Assembly (NCBI GenBank): GCA_000621765.1
Contig: JHXJ01000024.1
Location: 1-48,843 of the forward strand
Source: Ruminococcaceae bacterium AB4001
GTDB taxonomy: Bacteria > Bacillota > Clostridia > Saccharofermentanales > Saccharofermentanaceae
Length of the DNA stretch: 48,843 nucleotides
Reading direction: 5' to 3'
Positions 10,501 to 19,859 of this stretch are shown here, one piece after another. Each line of letters begins with the position of its first letter. The stretch's first letter is position 1. The position numbers and the translations under genes are program-made. Below the pieces are notes generated by a model that made no database searches, was not told the DNA's origin, and saw nothing but the letters and a program-made list of their open reading frames with translations.

Positions 10501-11528
10501 CCGATGATTCTTGCGGAAAGCTCGAACTTCTTGTTGACCTTGTAGATACCGACTCTCTCGAGATCGTATCTGAGTGAATCAAAATATGTCTTATTGAGGA
10601 TGCTTCTTGCGTTCTCGACAGAGAAAGGCTCGTTGTTACGGACCTTCTTGAAGAACTCGGCAAATGCCGCTGTCTGAGGATCGGAAGCAAACTCCGTCTC
10701 ATCCTTCTCAAGTGTCATTCTGAGGCACTCTTCATCACCGAACATGTCGATGATCTGCTCGTTGGAAACGAGGCCTAAGCATCTCAGGAATACTGAGAGG
10801 GAAATCTTGTGGGACTTATCTACGACAATGTAGATAAGGTTGTATTCGTCGGGATCTGTATTTGCATCGGGAGAACCAGCAGCCTTAAGAGCTCTCTCCT
10901 TGGCGTTGAGCTTGCTCTCCTTCTCATCCTCTTCGATAAGGATCCATGAACCTCTGTAAGGGATAAGTTCAGCAGAAAGCAGTCTGTTACCCATCTTGGA
11001 TCTCATCTCGCTGTAATAAGCGCCGGGAGATCTTACGATCTGGTTGATGACGACACGCTCCGCGCCGTTAACGATAAATGTTCCCTGATCTGTCATGATC
11101 GGGAAGTTGCCAACGAAAGCAGTTTCTTCTGTAACTGTTCCGTCGATCTTGTTGTGGAGTCTGAGCTGGATGCTTAAGGGAGCGGCATAGTTGCTGTCAT
11201 TCTTCTTGCAGCTGTCGATAATTGCCGACTTGGTAAGCTTAACAGGAGACTTGCTCTCCTTGCTCTTCTTACTCTTGCCTTCCTTCTCCTTGCCTGTGGG
11301 ATCACAGGGATTCTCAGTGTCGAAGACCTTGCTGACAAAATAAACTTCGTATTTGCCCTGCTCATCAGTAATCGGCGATACTTCGTCGAAGATCTGCTGC
11401 ATACCCTCGTCGATGAACCACTGATAGGACTGCTTCTGGTTCTCGATAAGGTTAGGCACCTCGATTACTTCTTTGATCTTGGAATACGACTGTCGCTCTG
11501 TCTTGCCTTGTTTTACGGAATGGACCAT
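7584..11528 (-). CDS. rpoB: DNA-directed RNA polymerase subunit beta
   Basis: This 1314-residue beta subunit is full length. GAGGTGAT precedes the start. A Lys/Ser-rich insertion at about 75-110 is absent from the B. subtilis protein as I recall it. The C-terminus is strongly acidic (about 1255-1314). Rifampicin cluster I is at 569-599. It carries Ala575, Ala577, Ala584 and Asn588 at the E. coli positions Gln513, Met515, Ser522 and His526, while Asp578 (516), Arg591 (529) and Ser593 (531) are conserved. Changes at 513 and 526 are classical rifampicin-resistance sites, so reduced sensitivity is inferred. rplL does not lie upstream; the gene has its own promoter at 11674-11702. Confidence 0.98.
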   Translation of the reverse strand: MVHSVKQGKTERQSYSKIKEVIEVPNLIENQKQSYQWFIDEGMQQIFDEVSPITDEQGKYEVYFVSKVFDTENPCDPTGKEKEGKSKKSKESKSPVKLTKSAIIDSCKKNDSNYAAPLSIQLRLHNKIDGTVTEETAFVGNFPIMTDQGTFIVNGAERVVINQIVRSPGAYYSEMRSKMGNRLLSAELIPYRGSWILIEEDEKESKLNAKERALKAAGSPDANTDPDEYNLIYIVVDKSHKISLSVFLRCLGLVSNEQIIDMFGDEECLRMTLEKDETEFASDPQTAAFAEFFKKVRNNEPFSVENARSILNKTYFDSLRYDLERVGIYKVNKKFELSARIIGSKTADNVVTDDGELICKKNTVVTEEIAKKIEDSGVMFVNIFPRKLVRAADEDEFDEKPLKVIGNGRVDAEVFIANSFSKKDLKGFDIARTGINEKVRAVVLREIIEQVKAESKTDVASRLEAAMAERKEDLMPRNLTVDDIYAFVSYYIGLHRGVGRIDNIDHLGNRRVKSVGELLQNQLRTGIQRVEKNTRDRISQISSKEGEVVTATSLVNTRPLSAAFREFFGSSQLSAFADQNNPLAELTNKRRLSALGPGGISRERASMEVRDINPTHYGRMCTIETPEGQNIGLMTSLAIYARINKYGFIETPYRKYDKEARRVTDEVVYMSADEEDEFNIAQANEPIDDEGRFIGKKIVCRYLDQFLQLDPEQVDYMDVSPKQLVSVSTSLIPFLGNDDANRALMGSNMQRQAVPLIKPEAPIIGTGMEYRAAKDSGVCIVAAHDGVVSFVASDRIEVTANDGTVDTYMLAKYQRSNQSTCINQRPIVAMGEKVKAGDTIADGPATDNGELALGRNVLIGFTTWEGYNYEDAVLVNERIVRDDVYTSIHIEEHECEARETKLGAEQITREVPNVSDDALSNLDENGIVMIGAEVKDGDILVGKVSPKGETDQTAEERLYKAIFNERAREVKDTSKRVPHGGSGVVVDVVVSTKDTNGNLKNGVDKRVRVYVAQKRKLSIGDKMAGRHGNKGVVSRVLPEEDMPFLPDGTTLDICLNPLGVPSRMNIGQLLEVHLGRAAKALNWKIATPVFDGANENDIADAFELAGIDKDGKTVLYDGRTGEPFENRVTVGIMYYMKLHHLVDDKMHARSTGPYSLVTQQPLGGKAQFGGQRFGEMEVWALEAYGAAHTLQEILTVKSDDIEGRSKTYDAIIRGKNIPEPGIPESFNVLVNELKALALDVRTYTDDKEYIAEERESYDNYSEMDESTRDMVDGEDAESPSDIFREGFVEADEEGHIKEEDSDMMDDSYDDDGDM

Positions 11529-11614
11529 TGTTAACGAATCACCTCACACAAAGCTTAAAAACATATAGTTTAAGCGGTTTCTTGGTTGAAAAGCATTTTT
11601 ATTTATCATAAAAA

Positions 11615-11649
11615 TTCTCTTCCGTCAAGAGAAAAGGGCATAGTTGCCC
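11615..11649 (-). promoter_or_regulatory. rpoB leader hairpins, possible attenuator
   Basis: The roughly 140-base leader of rpoB contains, in transcript order, a GGGCA/TGCCC hairpin (11636-11649) followed by TTTT, then a 7-bp hairpin (11615-11621 with 11627-11633) followed by TTTTT. The second resembles a weak intrinsic terminator. Attenuation before rpoB is known in other bacteria; here it is only inferred. Confidence 0.35.
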
Positions 11650-11673
11650 AAACCCATTACGACGCAGTAAAGA

Positions 11674-11702
11674 ATTATATAGACAAAGCCAACATTTGTC
11701 AA
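11674..11702 (-). promoter_or_regulatory. Consensus sigma-A promoter of rpoB-rpoC
   Basis: TTGACA (11697-11702), a 17-bp spacer and TATAAT (11674-11679) on the minus strand match the vegetative consensus exactly. The predicted start near 11667 leaves a leader of about 140 bases. Confidence 0.9.
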
Positions 11703-11786
11703 CAACTTTTTTCGGGCGGGTTAGGGCAATTTGTTTTTCCGTGTGTGAAAGCCCGGTCCGGTCAGCATGGTGATATCTCCTGCCTG

Positions 11787-11872
11787 TGCACCAAACACTC
11801 TTAAATGGTCAGTTAGTGCATGGTTTTGCCCGATTTCATGCACTAAACCATTAAAATCAGGGACTTGGTGCA
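11787..11872. repeat. Four inverted TTRGTGCA motifs at exact 26-bp spacing
   Basis: TGCACCAA (11787), TTAGTGCA (11813), TGCACTAA (11839) and TTGGTGCA (11865) start exactly 26 bp apart with alternating orientation. The inner pair extends to a 10-bp perfect stem (11813-11822 with 11837-11846), continued by AATGGT/ACCATT outside a 3-base bulge. Further pairs (CCGGT/ACCGG, GTGTGT/ACACAC) extend the symmetry to about 11741-11896. It lies between a terminator and the rpoB promoter. It may be a protein-binding array, a cruciform, a small RNA or a decayed mobile element. Confidence 0.7.
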
Positions 11873-11900
11873 TAACCGGTCTCCCCTCATACACACAACA

Positions 11901-11935
11901 TGATAAAGGCTGCCGCATTTCGTCATGCGACAGCC
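11901..11935 (-). terminator. Rho-independent terminator of the wall-binding protein gene
   Basis: An 11-bp stem (11908-11918 with 11925-11935, one G-U pair) with loop GACGAA is followed by TTTATC on the minus strand, 30 bases after the stop at 11965. Confidence 0.8.
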
Positions 11936-11964
11936 GGTATATCAATTACGAATAGAAAGACTGA

Positions 11965-13338
11965 TCAGGGATTTGTGCAGTAGCCCTTCGAATCGAACTT
12001 GTAGTTCCTGCCGTCTATCTTCAGAGTCTGGCTCTGGGCAAACCAGCCGGCGTTGTCGCCGTACCACCACTTGCTGCCGCTCTTTCTCCAGGATGCCCTG
12101 GGCTTGTATGTCCAGGTGCCGTCTACATTGAACCAGTAGCCGTTGCAGTATTCCTTGGCTGCCATGGAGCCGTCTGATTTCAGGAAATACCACACGCCGT
12201 CATCACAGAGCCAACCCGTCAGCATTGCGCCGTTGGTGTCAAAGTAATACCACTTGCCGCTAAGCTTTACCCAGCCGGTCTGCATTACGCCGTTGGTATC
12301 AAAGTAGTACCACTGGCCACGTGCGGCGATCCAGCCTGTCTGCATTGCTCCATTGGTGTCGAAGAAATACCATCTGCCGCCAAGCTGCTTCCAGCCTGTT
12401 GTGATATATCCGGCGAGGTCAAAGTAATACCACTTACCGTCGATCTGCTTCCATTCGAACGCCGCATAAGAGCCGTCGCTGTTCCTGTACCACCAGCCTT
12501 TGGAATCATGCTGCCATCCGGAAAGATCAACGGAGACCGTGAAGTTGTAGATTCCTTCACAGGTGCTGGCACGGGTTACGGCAAAGTAATATGTACCCTT
12601 GTTCAGCTGAAGCTTAATGTCCGAACGGCTGTAACCCGTTGATCCGTTCGCCCAGGGCTCACTATGATGCAGCTGGTACTCATACAGATCGTAGACATAC
12701 AGGTTGCATCTGGTCATATAAGCCGATGCGGAAATCGTTACGGAAGCATCACTCGGCAGAGAGAACTTAAAGTAATCCATGTTATCGTTATCACAGATCT
12801 GACCCTGATACTTCTTGTTCAGCGCGATCGTGTTTGCAGCACCGAAGGAATTGTTGGTACTTCCGAGCTTTTCCGTAAAGCTTTCGCCTGCATCTTCAAA
12901 AGAAAACGTGATGTTGTACTCACCGTAATACGCATAGTTCGAGTCTTTTACGACCTGGAAATAATATGTGCCGCCGGTTACCCTTGTCTGATAAGTGTTG
13001 TTGCTCCATTCGGTCTGCGAATTCCAGGAAACAGCTCCATCACCATAAGATAACCTCTTTTCTGCAGACTCTCCCTCGTAAAAGTAATAGTAGTATCTGC
13101 AGATATTAGCTTCAGTCCTGACCGTAATGAGACCTGCTGAAGGCAGAACGATCTTATACCAGTCCACCTTGTTGCTCTCGGTTATCGCGCTCGTATACTT
13201 CTTATTGAACTTTACCAAAGTCGCAGAAGTATAATTCTTTCCCGCAGCCATTACGAAAGCAGGAAGCATCGTTGCCATAACAACAGCAGTTAACATTACG
13301 ACCATCAACTTCTTGAAAAATCTCTGACCTGTCCTCAT
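11965..13338 (-). CDS. Secreted protein with two PPC-like domains and choline-binding-like wall repeats
   Basis: This is a 457-residue surface protein with no visible catalytic domain. A signal peptide (1-32) has a KK n-region, a hydrophobic core and an alanine-rich end. Two beta-sandwich domains, about 35-150 and 160-275, carry patterns such as VDWYKIVLPSAGLITV and MDYFKFSLPSDASVTI, typical of bacterial pre-peptidase C-terminal (PPC) folds. From about 280 to the end run roughly eight aromatic repeats of the form GxWYYFDTNGAMQTGW, a choline-binding or cell-wall-binding repeat. The terminal YKFDSKGYCTNP closely matches the end of the protein at 47397-48843. AAGGGAG lies 7 bases before the ATG, and a CCGGC/GCCGG hairpin sits just upstream of it. 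Confidence 0.85.
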   Translation of the reverse strand: MRTGQRFFKKLMVVMLTAVVMATMLPAFVMAAGKNYTSATLVKFNKKYTSAITESNKVDWYKIVLPSAGLITVRTEANICRYYYYFYEGESAEKRLSYGDGAVSWNSQTEWSNNTYQTRVTGGTYYFQVVKDSNYAYYGEYNITFSFEDAGESFTEKLGSTNNSFGAANTIALNKKYQGQICDNDNMDYFKFSLPSDASVTISASAYMTRCNLYVYDLYEYQLHHSEPWANGSTGYSRSDIKLQLNKGTYYFAVTRASTCEGIYNFTVSVDLSGWQHDSKGWWYRNSDGSYAAFEWKQIDGKWYYFDLAGYITTGWKQLGGRWYFFDTNGAMQTGWIAARGQWYYFDTNGVMQTGWVKLSGKWYYFDTNGAMLTGWLCDDGVWYFLKSDGSMAAKEYCNGYWFNVDGTWTYKPRASWRKSGSKWWYGDNAGWFAQSQTLKIDGRNYKFDSKGYCTNP

Positions 13339-13484
13339 AAATAATCTCTCCCTTCTTCACATTCCGGCCTTTAGCCGGCGCTTTTAACAGCTTGTAAAGT
13401 CTTATTATGATAAGTTGATGATAGCCTGCATTTTTCATTTTTAAAGGGCAGATAAAAAAATATTTTTTCAAATGAAACCGGGCA

Positions 13485-13516
13485 ATAAAAAAGCGATATG
13501 GCCGAAGCCATACCGC
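13485..13516 (-). terminator. Rho-independent terminator after pyrG
   Basis: A 10-bp stem (13493-13502 with 13507-13516, one G-U pair) closed by a TTCG tetraloop is followed by TTTTTTATT on the minus strand. Confidence 0.93.
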
Positions 13517-13541
13517 CGTGTATTGGAAGAAACTAAAGACT

Positions 13542-15209
<1,668 letters not shown>

Positions 15210-15231
15210 TTGGGTGGAATATGAGGATCTG

Positions 15232-17334
15232 TTATTTTACGCTGAAGAGCAGGTCACCGTATGAAGGAAGCGGCCAGCATTCCTTGGAGACATAAGTCTC
15301 TGCCTCATCGGCTGCCTTGCGGATATCGTTCATTGCTGTGATTACGTTATCCTTTATGAAGAGGCTCTCTGCGATGATGTCGGATGCGCCGTTTGCATCA
15401 GCGATAGCCTTTTCGAGATCGTTAGCTCCTGCATAGACCTTGTCTGCAAGATCTGAGAGCTTTGCGATGATGTCACTCTCGTAAACGCATGCTGCGGAAG
15501 GAGCTACTGCCTTCTTTGCGGAAACGCTGCCTGCGAGCTTATTCTCGTAGCACTCGATCGCAGGAAGGATCATGCGTCTGCTCATCTCGAGCATTGTGTT
15601 AGCTTCGATGAGGACTGACTTACTGTAGTTCTCGAGCATGATGTCGACTCTGGACTTGAGCTCTGCCTCTGTGAAGACCTTGTGAGAGGTGAGCATCGTT
15701 ACATTCTTTTCGTCCAGGAGGTGAGGCATACAGTCAGGTGTTGTCTTATAGTTGGACAGGCCTCTTACCTCTGTAGCTTCCTTGACCCATGCATCGTCGT
15801 AACCGTTGCCGTTGAAGAGGATTCTCTTGTGATCCTTGATGGTCTTCTTGATCATGTCGTGAAGTGCTGTCTCGAAATCATCTGCACCTTCAAGTCTGTC
15901 AGCATAGATCTTCAGAGACTCTGCAACTGCTGAGTTGAGCATCATGTTTGCGCATGCGATGCTGTTGGAAGAACCAAGGCTTCTGAACTCGAACTTGTTA
16001 CCTGTGAATGCAAACGGTGACGTTCTGTTACGGTCTGTTGTATCACGTGCAAATCTCGGAAGTACGTCGACACCGAGCTTCATGATCTTCTTCTCTGCGC
16101 CCTCGTAAGGCTTGTCGTTTTCGATAGCATCGAGGATTGCGGAAAGCTCATCGCCTAAGAAGATTGAGATGATTGCCGGCGGAGCTTCGTTGGCACCGAG
16201 TCTGTGGTCGTTACCGGCTGTAGCTACTGAGAGACGGAGGAGATCCTGATAATCATCGACTGCCTTGATTACTGCGCAGAGGAAGAGCAGAAACTGGGCG
16301 TTCTCATAAGGTGTAGCTCCGGGTGAGAGGAGGTTGATGCCTGTATCTGTAGCCATTGACCAGTTGTTGTGCTTACCTGATCCGTTGACGCCTGCGAACG
16401 GCTTCTCGTGTAAGAGGCAGACGAGACCATGACGTGCTGCAACCTTTTGCATGATCTCCATCATGAGCTGGTTCTGGTCAGTAGCGATATTCGTTGAAGA
16501 ATAGATCGGAGCGAGCTCGTGCTGGGCGGGAGCAACTTCGTTGTGCTCTGTCTTTGCGAGGATACCGAGCTTCCAGAGTTCCTGATTGAGGTCATTCATG
16601 AACTCCTGAACCTTAGGCTTGATGACACCAAAGTAATGGTCGTCCATCTCCTGGCCCTTGGGAGCCTTTGCGCCGAAAAGTGTTCTGCCTGTGTACTTGA
16701 TGTCAGGACGCTTGTCGTACATTTCCTTTGTGATGAGGAAGTACTCCTGCTCAGGACCGACTGATGTATGAACATACTTTGCATCTTCGTTTCCGAAAAG
16801 CTTCAGGATACGGAGTGCTTGCTTGTTCAAAGCCTCCATGGATCTGAGCAAAGGTGTCTTCTTATCAAGTGCTTCACCGGTGTAAGAGCAAAATGCTGTA
16901 GGAATGCAGAGTGTCTTATCCTTGATGAATGCATAAGATGTAGGATCCCATGCTGTATATCCTCTTGCCTCGAAAGTAGCTCTGATGCCGCCTGTCGGGA
17001 ATGACGAAGCGTCAGGCTCGCCCTGGATGAGATTCTTTCCGGAGAATGCCATAATGACTCCGCCGTCAGGTGAGGGCTCGATGAATGAATCGTGCTTCTC
17101 AGCTGTAACGCCTGTCAAAGGCTGGAACCAGTGTGTGAAGTGTGTAGCGCCCTTTGCTATAGCCCAATCGCGCATAGCTGCTGCTACTTGTTCTGCGACT
17201 TCCGTCTCAAGCTTAGCGCCCTCGTCGATAGTCTTCTTGAGTGATTGGTAAACCTTATCGGTTAAGACCGCTCTCATCACTCTGTCATCAAATACGTTTT
17301 CACCGAACATTTCCGGTACAGATCTCGTTTCCAT
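15232..17334 (-). CDS. glnN: Type III glutamine synthetase
   Basis: The 700-residue length and motifs identify the GSIII family, which makes glutamine from glutamate, ammonium and ATP. Visible signatures are GPEQEYF (193-199), EVAPAQHE (266-273) and [10 protein letters not shown] (317-326), all parts of the active site. The start has AGGAGG eight bases upstream. It begins 33 bases after the amt-PII stop codon with no terminator between, so the two are cotranscribed. Control therefore probably comes from the LysR-type site upstream of amt (19223-19292). Confidence 0.95.
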   Translation of the reverse strand: METRSVPEMFGENVFDDRVMRAVLTDKVYQSLKKTIDEGAKLETEVAEQVAAAMRDWAIAKGATHFTHWFQPLTGVTAEKHDSFIEPSPDGGVIMAFSGKNLIQGEPDASSFPTGGIRATFEARGYTAWDPTSYAFIKDKTLCIPTAFCSYTGEALDKKTPLLRSMEALNKQALRILKLFGNEDAKYVHTSVGPEQEYFLITKEMYDKRPDIKYTGRTLFGAKAPKGQEMDDHYFGVIKPKVQEFMNDLNQELWKLGILAKTEHNEVAPAQHELAPIYSSTNIATDQNQLMMEIMQKVAARHGLVCLLHEKPFAGVNGSGKHNNWSMATDTGINLLSPGATPYENAQFLLFLCAVIKAVDDYQDLLRLSVATAGNDHRLGANEAPPAIISIFLGDELSAILDAIENDKPYEGAEKKIMKLGVDVLPRFARDTTDRNRTSPFAFTGNKFEFRSLGSSNSIACANMMLNSAVAESLKIYADRLEGADDFETALHDMIKKTIKDHKRILFNGNGYDDAWVKEATEVRGLSNYKTTPDCMPHLLDEKNVTMLTSHKVFTEAELKSRVDIMLENYSKSVLIEANTMLEMSRRMILPAIECYENKLAGSVSAKKAVAPSAACVYESDIIAKLSDLADKVYAGANDLEKAIADANGASDIIAESLFIKDNVITAMNDIRKAADEAETYVSKECWPLPSYGDLLFSVK

Positions 17335-17367
17335 TTTATATTCCTCCTATTTTTTAATAAGCTTTTG

Positions 17368-19137
17368 TTACTCTACGTCCTGCAGTGCAGCGTAGTTTTC
17401 TTCACCGGTACGGATCTTGACGACCTTGCCTACGTTGTAAACGAAGATCTTACCGTCACCGATATGTCCTGTATAAAGAACTTCTTTTGCCTTTTCGATA
17501 ACCTTATCTACAGGGATCTTGGATACGACGACTTCAACCTTGATCTTAGGTAAGAGCGTTGCGTCTACCTCGACACCTCTGTACTTCTCACCTGCACCCT
17601 TCTGGATGCCGCAGCCCATGACCTGGGTAACTGTCATACCGGTTACACCGAGATCGTTCATGGCCTTTCTCAACTTGTCGTAACGTGAGAGCTTAGCGAT
17701 GATAACAACCTTATGCATGCCTGTGTCGATCTCAGGAGCGACTGCAACCTTGACCGCTGCGTTCTTCTGAGCCTCGGAAGCTTCAGCATATTCAGGTGTA
17801 CCGAGGTCTGTGTTCTCGTTCTCTTCCATCATTGCGCCTGAAACGTCCATGAGGGAGAAGCCGGAGTAAGCACTTGCAAGACCGTGCTCTGTAACGTCAA
17901 GACCTGTGAGCTCTTCTTCCTCAGAAGCTCTGAGACCGAAGATAGCCTTGATAATAAGGAATGTGACTGTGATTGTGATTGCTGTCCAGGCTGCTGTAGC
18001 GCCCATGCCTAAGAGCTGGATTCCGAGGAGCTTAACTCCGCCGCCATAGAACAAACCAACCATCTCATTGCCTGCTGCATCAGCGATTCCATATGCAGGA
18101 GCTGTGTTTGTAGCGAAAAGACCTACTGCGATCGTTCCCCAGATTCCGTTGAACATATGAACTGCAACTGCACCGACAGGGTCGTCAACTCTTAATACGT
18201 TATCAAGGAACCATACGCCAAATACTACGAGTACGCCGGAGACAGCACCGATGATCGTTGCACCAAGTGCGTCTGTTACGTCGCAGGGAGCTGTGATAGC
18301 AACGAGACCTGCAAGTGAAGCGTTAAGACACATGGAAACATCGGGCTTACCATACTTGATCCATGTGAAGATCATGCAGACAACTGTTGCGATAGCAGGT
18401 GCGATTGTTGTTGTTACGAATACTGATCCGAGCTGTTCCATATCTGTGCATGCAGCACCGTTGAATCCGTACCAGCCGAGCCAGAGAATGAATACACCAA
18501 GTGCGCCCATCGGGATGTTGTGGCCGGGGAATGCGTTAACCTTTGTAACCTTGCCCTTCTTATCCTTTACGAACTTACCGATACGGGGTCCGAGGATTGC
18601 GGCACCGATAAGAGCTGAGATACCACCAACCATGTGGATGCAATTAGAACCTGCGAAATCGTGGAATCCCATTGCTGCGAGCCAGCCGCCGCCCCATGTC
18701 CAGTGAGCTTCGATAGGATAGATGACTGCTGAGATAACAGCTGAATATACACAGTAAGATAAGAATCTTGTTCTCTCTGCCATAGCACCTGAAACGATCG
18801 TAGCTGTTGTGGCACAGAAGACGAGATTGAATACGAAGTTTGACCAATCGAACGTTGCGTAGTTTGTGAAAATATCAATATTGGGTTTTCCCATGAATCC
18901 CATAAGCATGTCTTCGCCAAGGAATAAACCGAAACCGATTACGATAAATACCACTGTACCGATGCAGAAATCCATGAGGTTCTTCATGATGATGTTACCT
19001 GCGTTCTTTGCTCTTGCAAATCCGCACTCTACCATTGCGAAACCAGCCTGCATCCAGAAGACCAATGCCGCGCCGATCAGGAACCAGACGCCAAAGACCT
19101 TCTCGTCAATCAAACTGCTGATTAAATTAGTGTCCAT
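17368..19137 (-). CDS. Ammonium channel fused to a C-terminal PII (GlnK/GlnB) domain
   Basis: The 589-residue protein joins an Amt/AmtB channel (about 1-405, eleven predicted membrane helices) to a complete PII domain (about 474-585). Channel landmarks match E. coli AmtB: Phe107 and Phe225 of the gate, Trp148 and Asp160 for substrate recruitment, and the twin histidines His168 and His327. The linker (405-473) is acidic. The PII part has a T-loop around 508-529, a B-loop TGHIGDGKIF (556-565) for nucleotide binding, and a C-terminal KIRTGE. Tyr519 corresponds to Tyr46 of E. coli GlnB, while the uridylylation site Tyr51 is Val524, so control is presumably by ATP/ADP/2-oxoglutarate rather than GlnD. 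It probably imports ammonium with built-in gating. Confidence 0.95.
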   Translation of the reverse strand: MDTNLISSLIDEKVFGVWFLIGAALVFWMQAGFAMVECGFARAKNAGNIIMKNLMDFCIGTVVFIVIGFGLFLGEDMLMGFMGKPNIDIFTNYATFDWSNFVFNLVFCATTATIVSGAMAERTRFLSYCVYSAVISAVIYPIEAHWTWGGGWLAAMGFHDFAGSNCIHMVGGISALIGAAILGPRIGKFVKDKKGKVTKVNAFPGHNIPMGALGVFILWLGWYGFNGAACTDMEQLGSVFVTTTIAPAIATVVCMIFTWIKYGKPDVSMCLNASLAGLVAITAPCDVTDALGATIIGAVSGVLVVFGVWFLDNVLRVDDPVGAVAVHMFNGIWGTIAVGLFATNTAPAYGIADAAGNEMVGLFYGGGVKLLGIQLLGMGATAAWTAITITVTFLIIKAIFGLRASEEEELTGLDVTEHGLASAYSGFSLMDVSGAMMEENENTDLGTPEYAEASEAQKNAAVKVAVAPEIDTGMHKVVIIAKLSRYDKLRKAMNDLGVTGMTVTQVMGCGIQKGAGEKYRGVEVDATLLPKIKVEVVVSKIPVDKVIEKAKEVLYTGHIGDGKIFVYNVGKVVKIRTGEENYAALQDVE

Positions 19138-19222
19138 AACTCTCCTCCTTCAAAACATTTCCAAAAGGTATTGTTACTATGTATCAATGCTTTTTGGCTA
19201 TCGTTTTTGATTTTCAAGTGCA

Positions 19223-19292
19223 ATTGTAGCTCCAACTCGGAAACAAATAAAATACGAATAGTTTAAGCATAATGATACTTTTAGGGTATGAT
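19223..19292 (-). promoter_or_regulatory. LysR-type box and promoter of amt-PII/glnN
   Basis: On the minus strand the order is a distal box ATAC-N7-GTAT (19275-19289, a T-N11-A LysR motif), a proximal AT-rich element (19244-19266) and a TACAAT -10 (19223-19228). The same arrangement with identical spacing occurs upstream of gltB (28850-28919). About 40 of 52 positions match over the box region. Confidence 0.7.
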
Positions 19293-19510
19293 TTGATATT
19301 TTCCCGGAACCCCGAAAACCTAAAACCCATTGTTTTAAGCATTTGCGGGCAAATCAATGGTCACGGAACGCCCGGATTCTTGACAATAATCAAATAAACT
19401 TAAGCGAAAACGCGCGTTTTGGAGTCAAAAAACAACAATAAAAAATTACTCAAAACTGCTTCACATAGATCCACATGCTTACCGCAATATATAGCACCCC
19501 ATAAGATGTG

Positions 19511-19550
19511 CAAAAAAGAACGGCGATCGGATAAGACTCCGGCCGCCGTT
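19511..19550 (-). terminator. Terminator separating the peptide locus from amt
   Basis: The arms AACGGCG/CGCCGTT (19519-19525 with 19544-19550), with additional inner pairing, are followed by CTTTTTTG on the minus strand. Between 19300 and 19510 I see nothing else. Confidence 0.75.
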
Positions 19551-19682
19551 TTCAAATAAGTATCAGATTTAATCCTAAACCGACGTTTGCGTGCGCAGGA
19601 TCAGAGTTGTCACCATTTTTGAGTGTCCTGAGCTGATTTCATCGGCTGATTTGTCTGAAAGCCACTGGGTTATGAACAATTC

Positions 19683-19729
19683 AAAAGGGTGCCGCTCAGT
19701 GAATTGCTTCACTTCTGTGACACCCCTTT
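19683..19729 (-). repeat. 47-nt palindromic element, copy 1 (terminator-like)
   Basis: The outer arms AAAGGGGTGTC/GGCACCCTTTT enclose an inner hairpin AGTGAA-GCAA-TTCACT. A second copy of identical length lies at 40911-40957. It follows the precursor peptide gene by 22 bases and could terminate that operon. Confidence 0.65.
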
Positions 19730-19751
19730 ATACTGTACTAATAATTAATGA

Positions 19752-19859
19752 TTACTTAGCACTATTAGGCATACACGGTACCAGTTGGTGACAGATTCCT
19801 GAAGTTGCAGTCTCATACTTCTTTTCTTCCACTACAACAGGTTTCTCGAACTTTTTCAT
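19752..19859 (-). CDS. Putative 35-residue RiPP precursor peptide
   Basis: This short gene has an excellent ribosome binding site (AAAGGAGGGG, six bases before ATG). Its ATG overlaps the stop codon of the upstream radical SAM gene as ATGA, so translation is coupled. The leader begins MKKFEKPVVV, a Lys/Glu-rich style with a KPxV motif that I associate with clostridial RiPP leaders. The C-terminal half, TSGICHQLVPCMPNSAK, contains the only two cysteines, Cys23 and Cys29 (C-X5-C), plausible sites for thioether (sactipeptide or ranthipeptide) crosslinks. The modification and cleavage site are inferred. No dedicated protease or exporter is adjacent. Confidence 0.8.
   Translation of the reverse strand: MKKFEKPVVVEEKKYETATSGICHQLVPCMPNSAK

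Noticed and set aside
11741-11896. 6S RNA candidate, because of the long imperfect hairpin upstream of rpoB
   Set aside because: The stem is broken by unequal loops, no terminator or central-bubble signature was recognised, and the 26-bp phasing fits DNA motifs better.
11721-11945. 74-codon minus-strand frame over the phased repeat
   Set aside because: It runs through a terminator hairpin and through palindromic DNA and has no ribosome binding site.
19575-19712. 45-codon GTG frame after the precursor peptide, beginning KQFTERHPFE
   Set aside because: Its first third lies inside the palindromic element, whose second copy has a stop in the same frame. Coding is unlikely.
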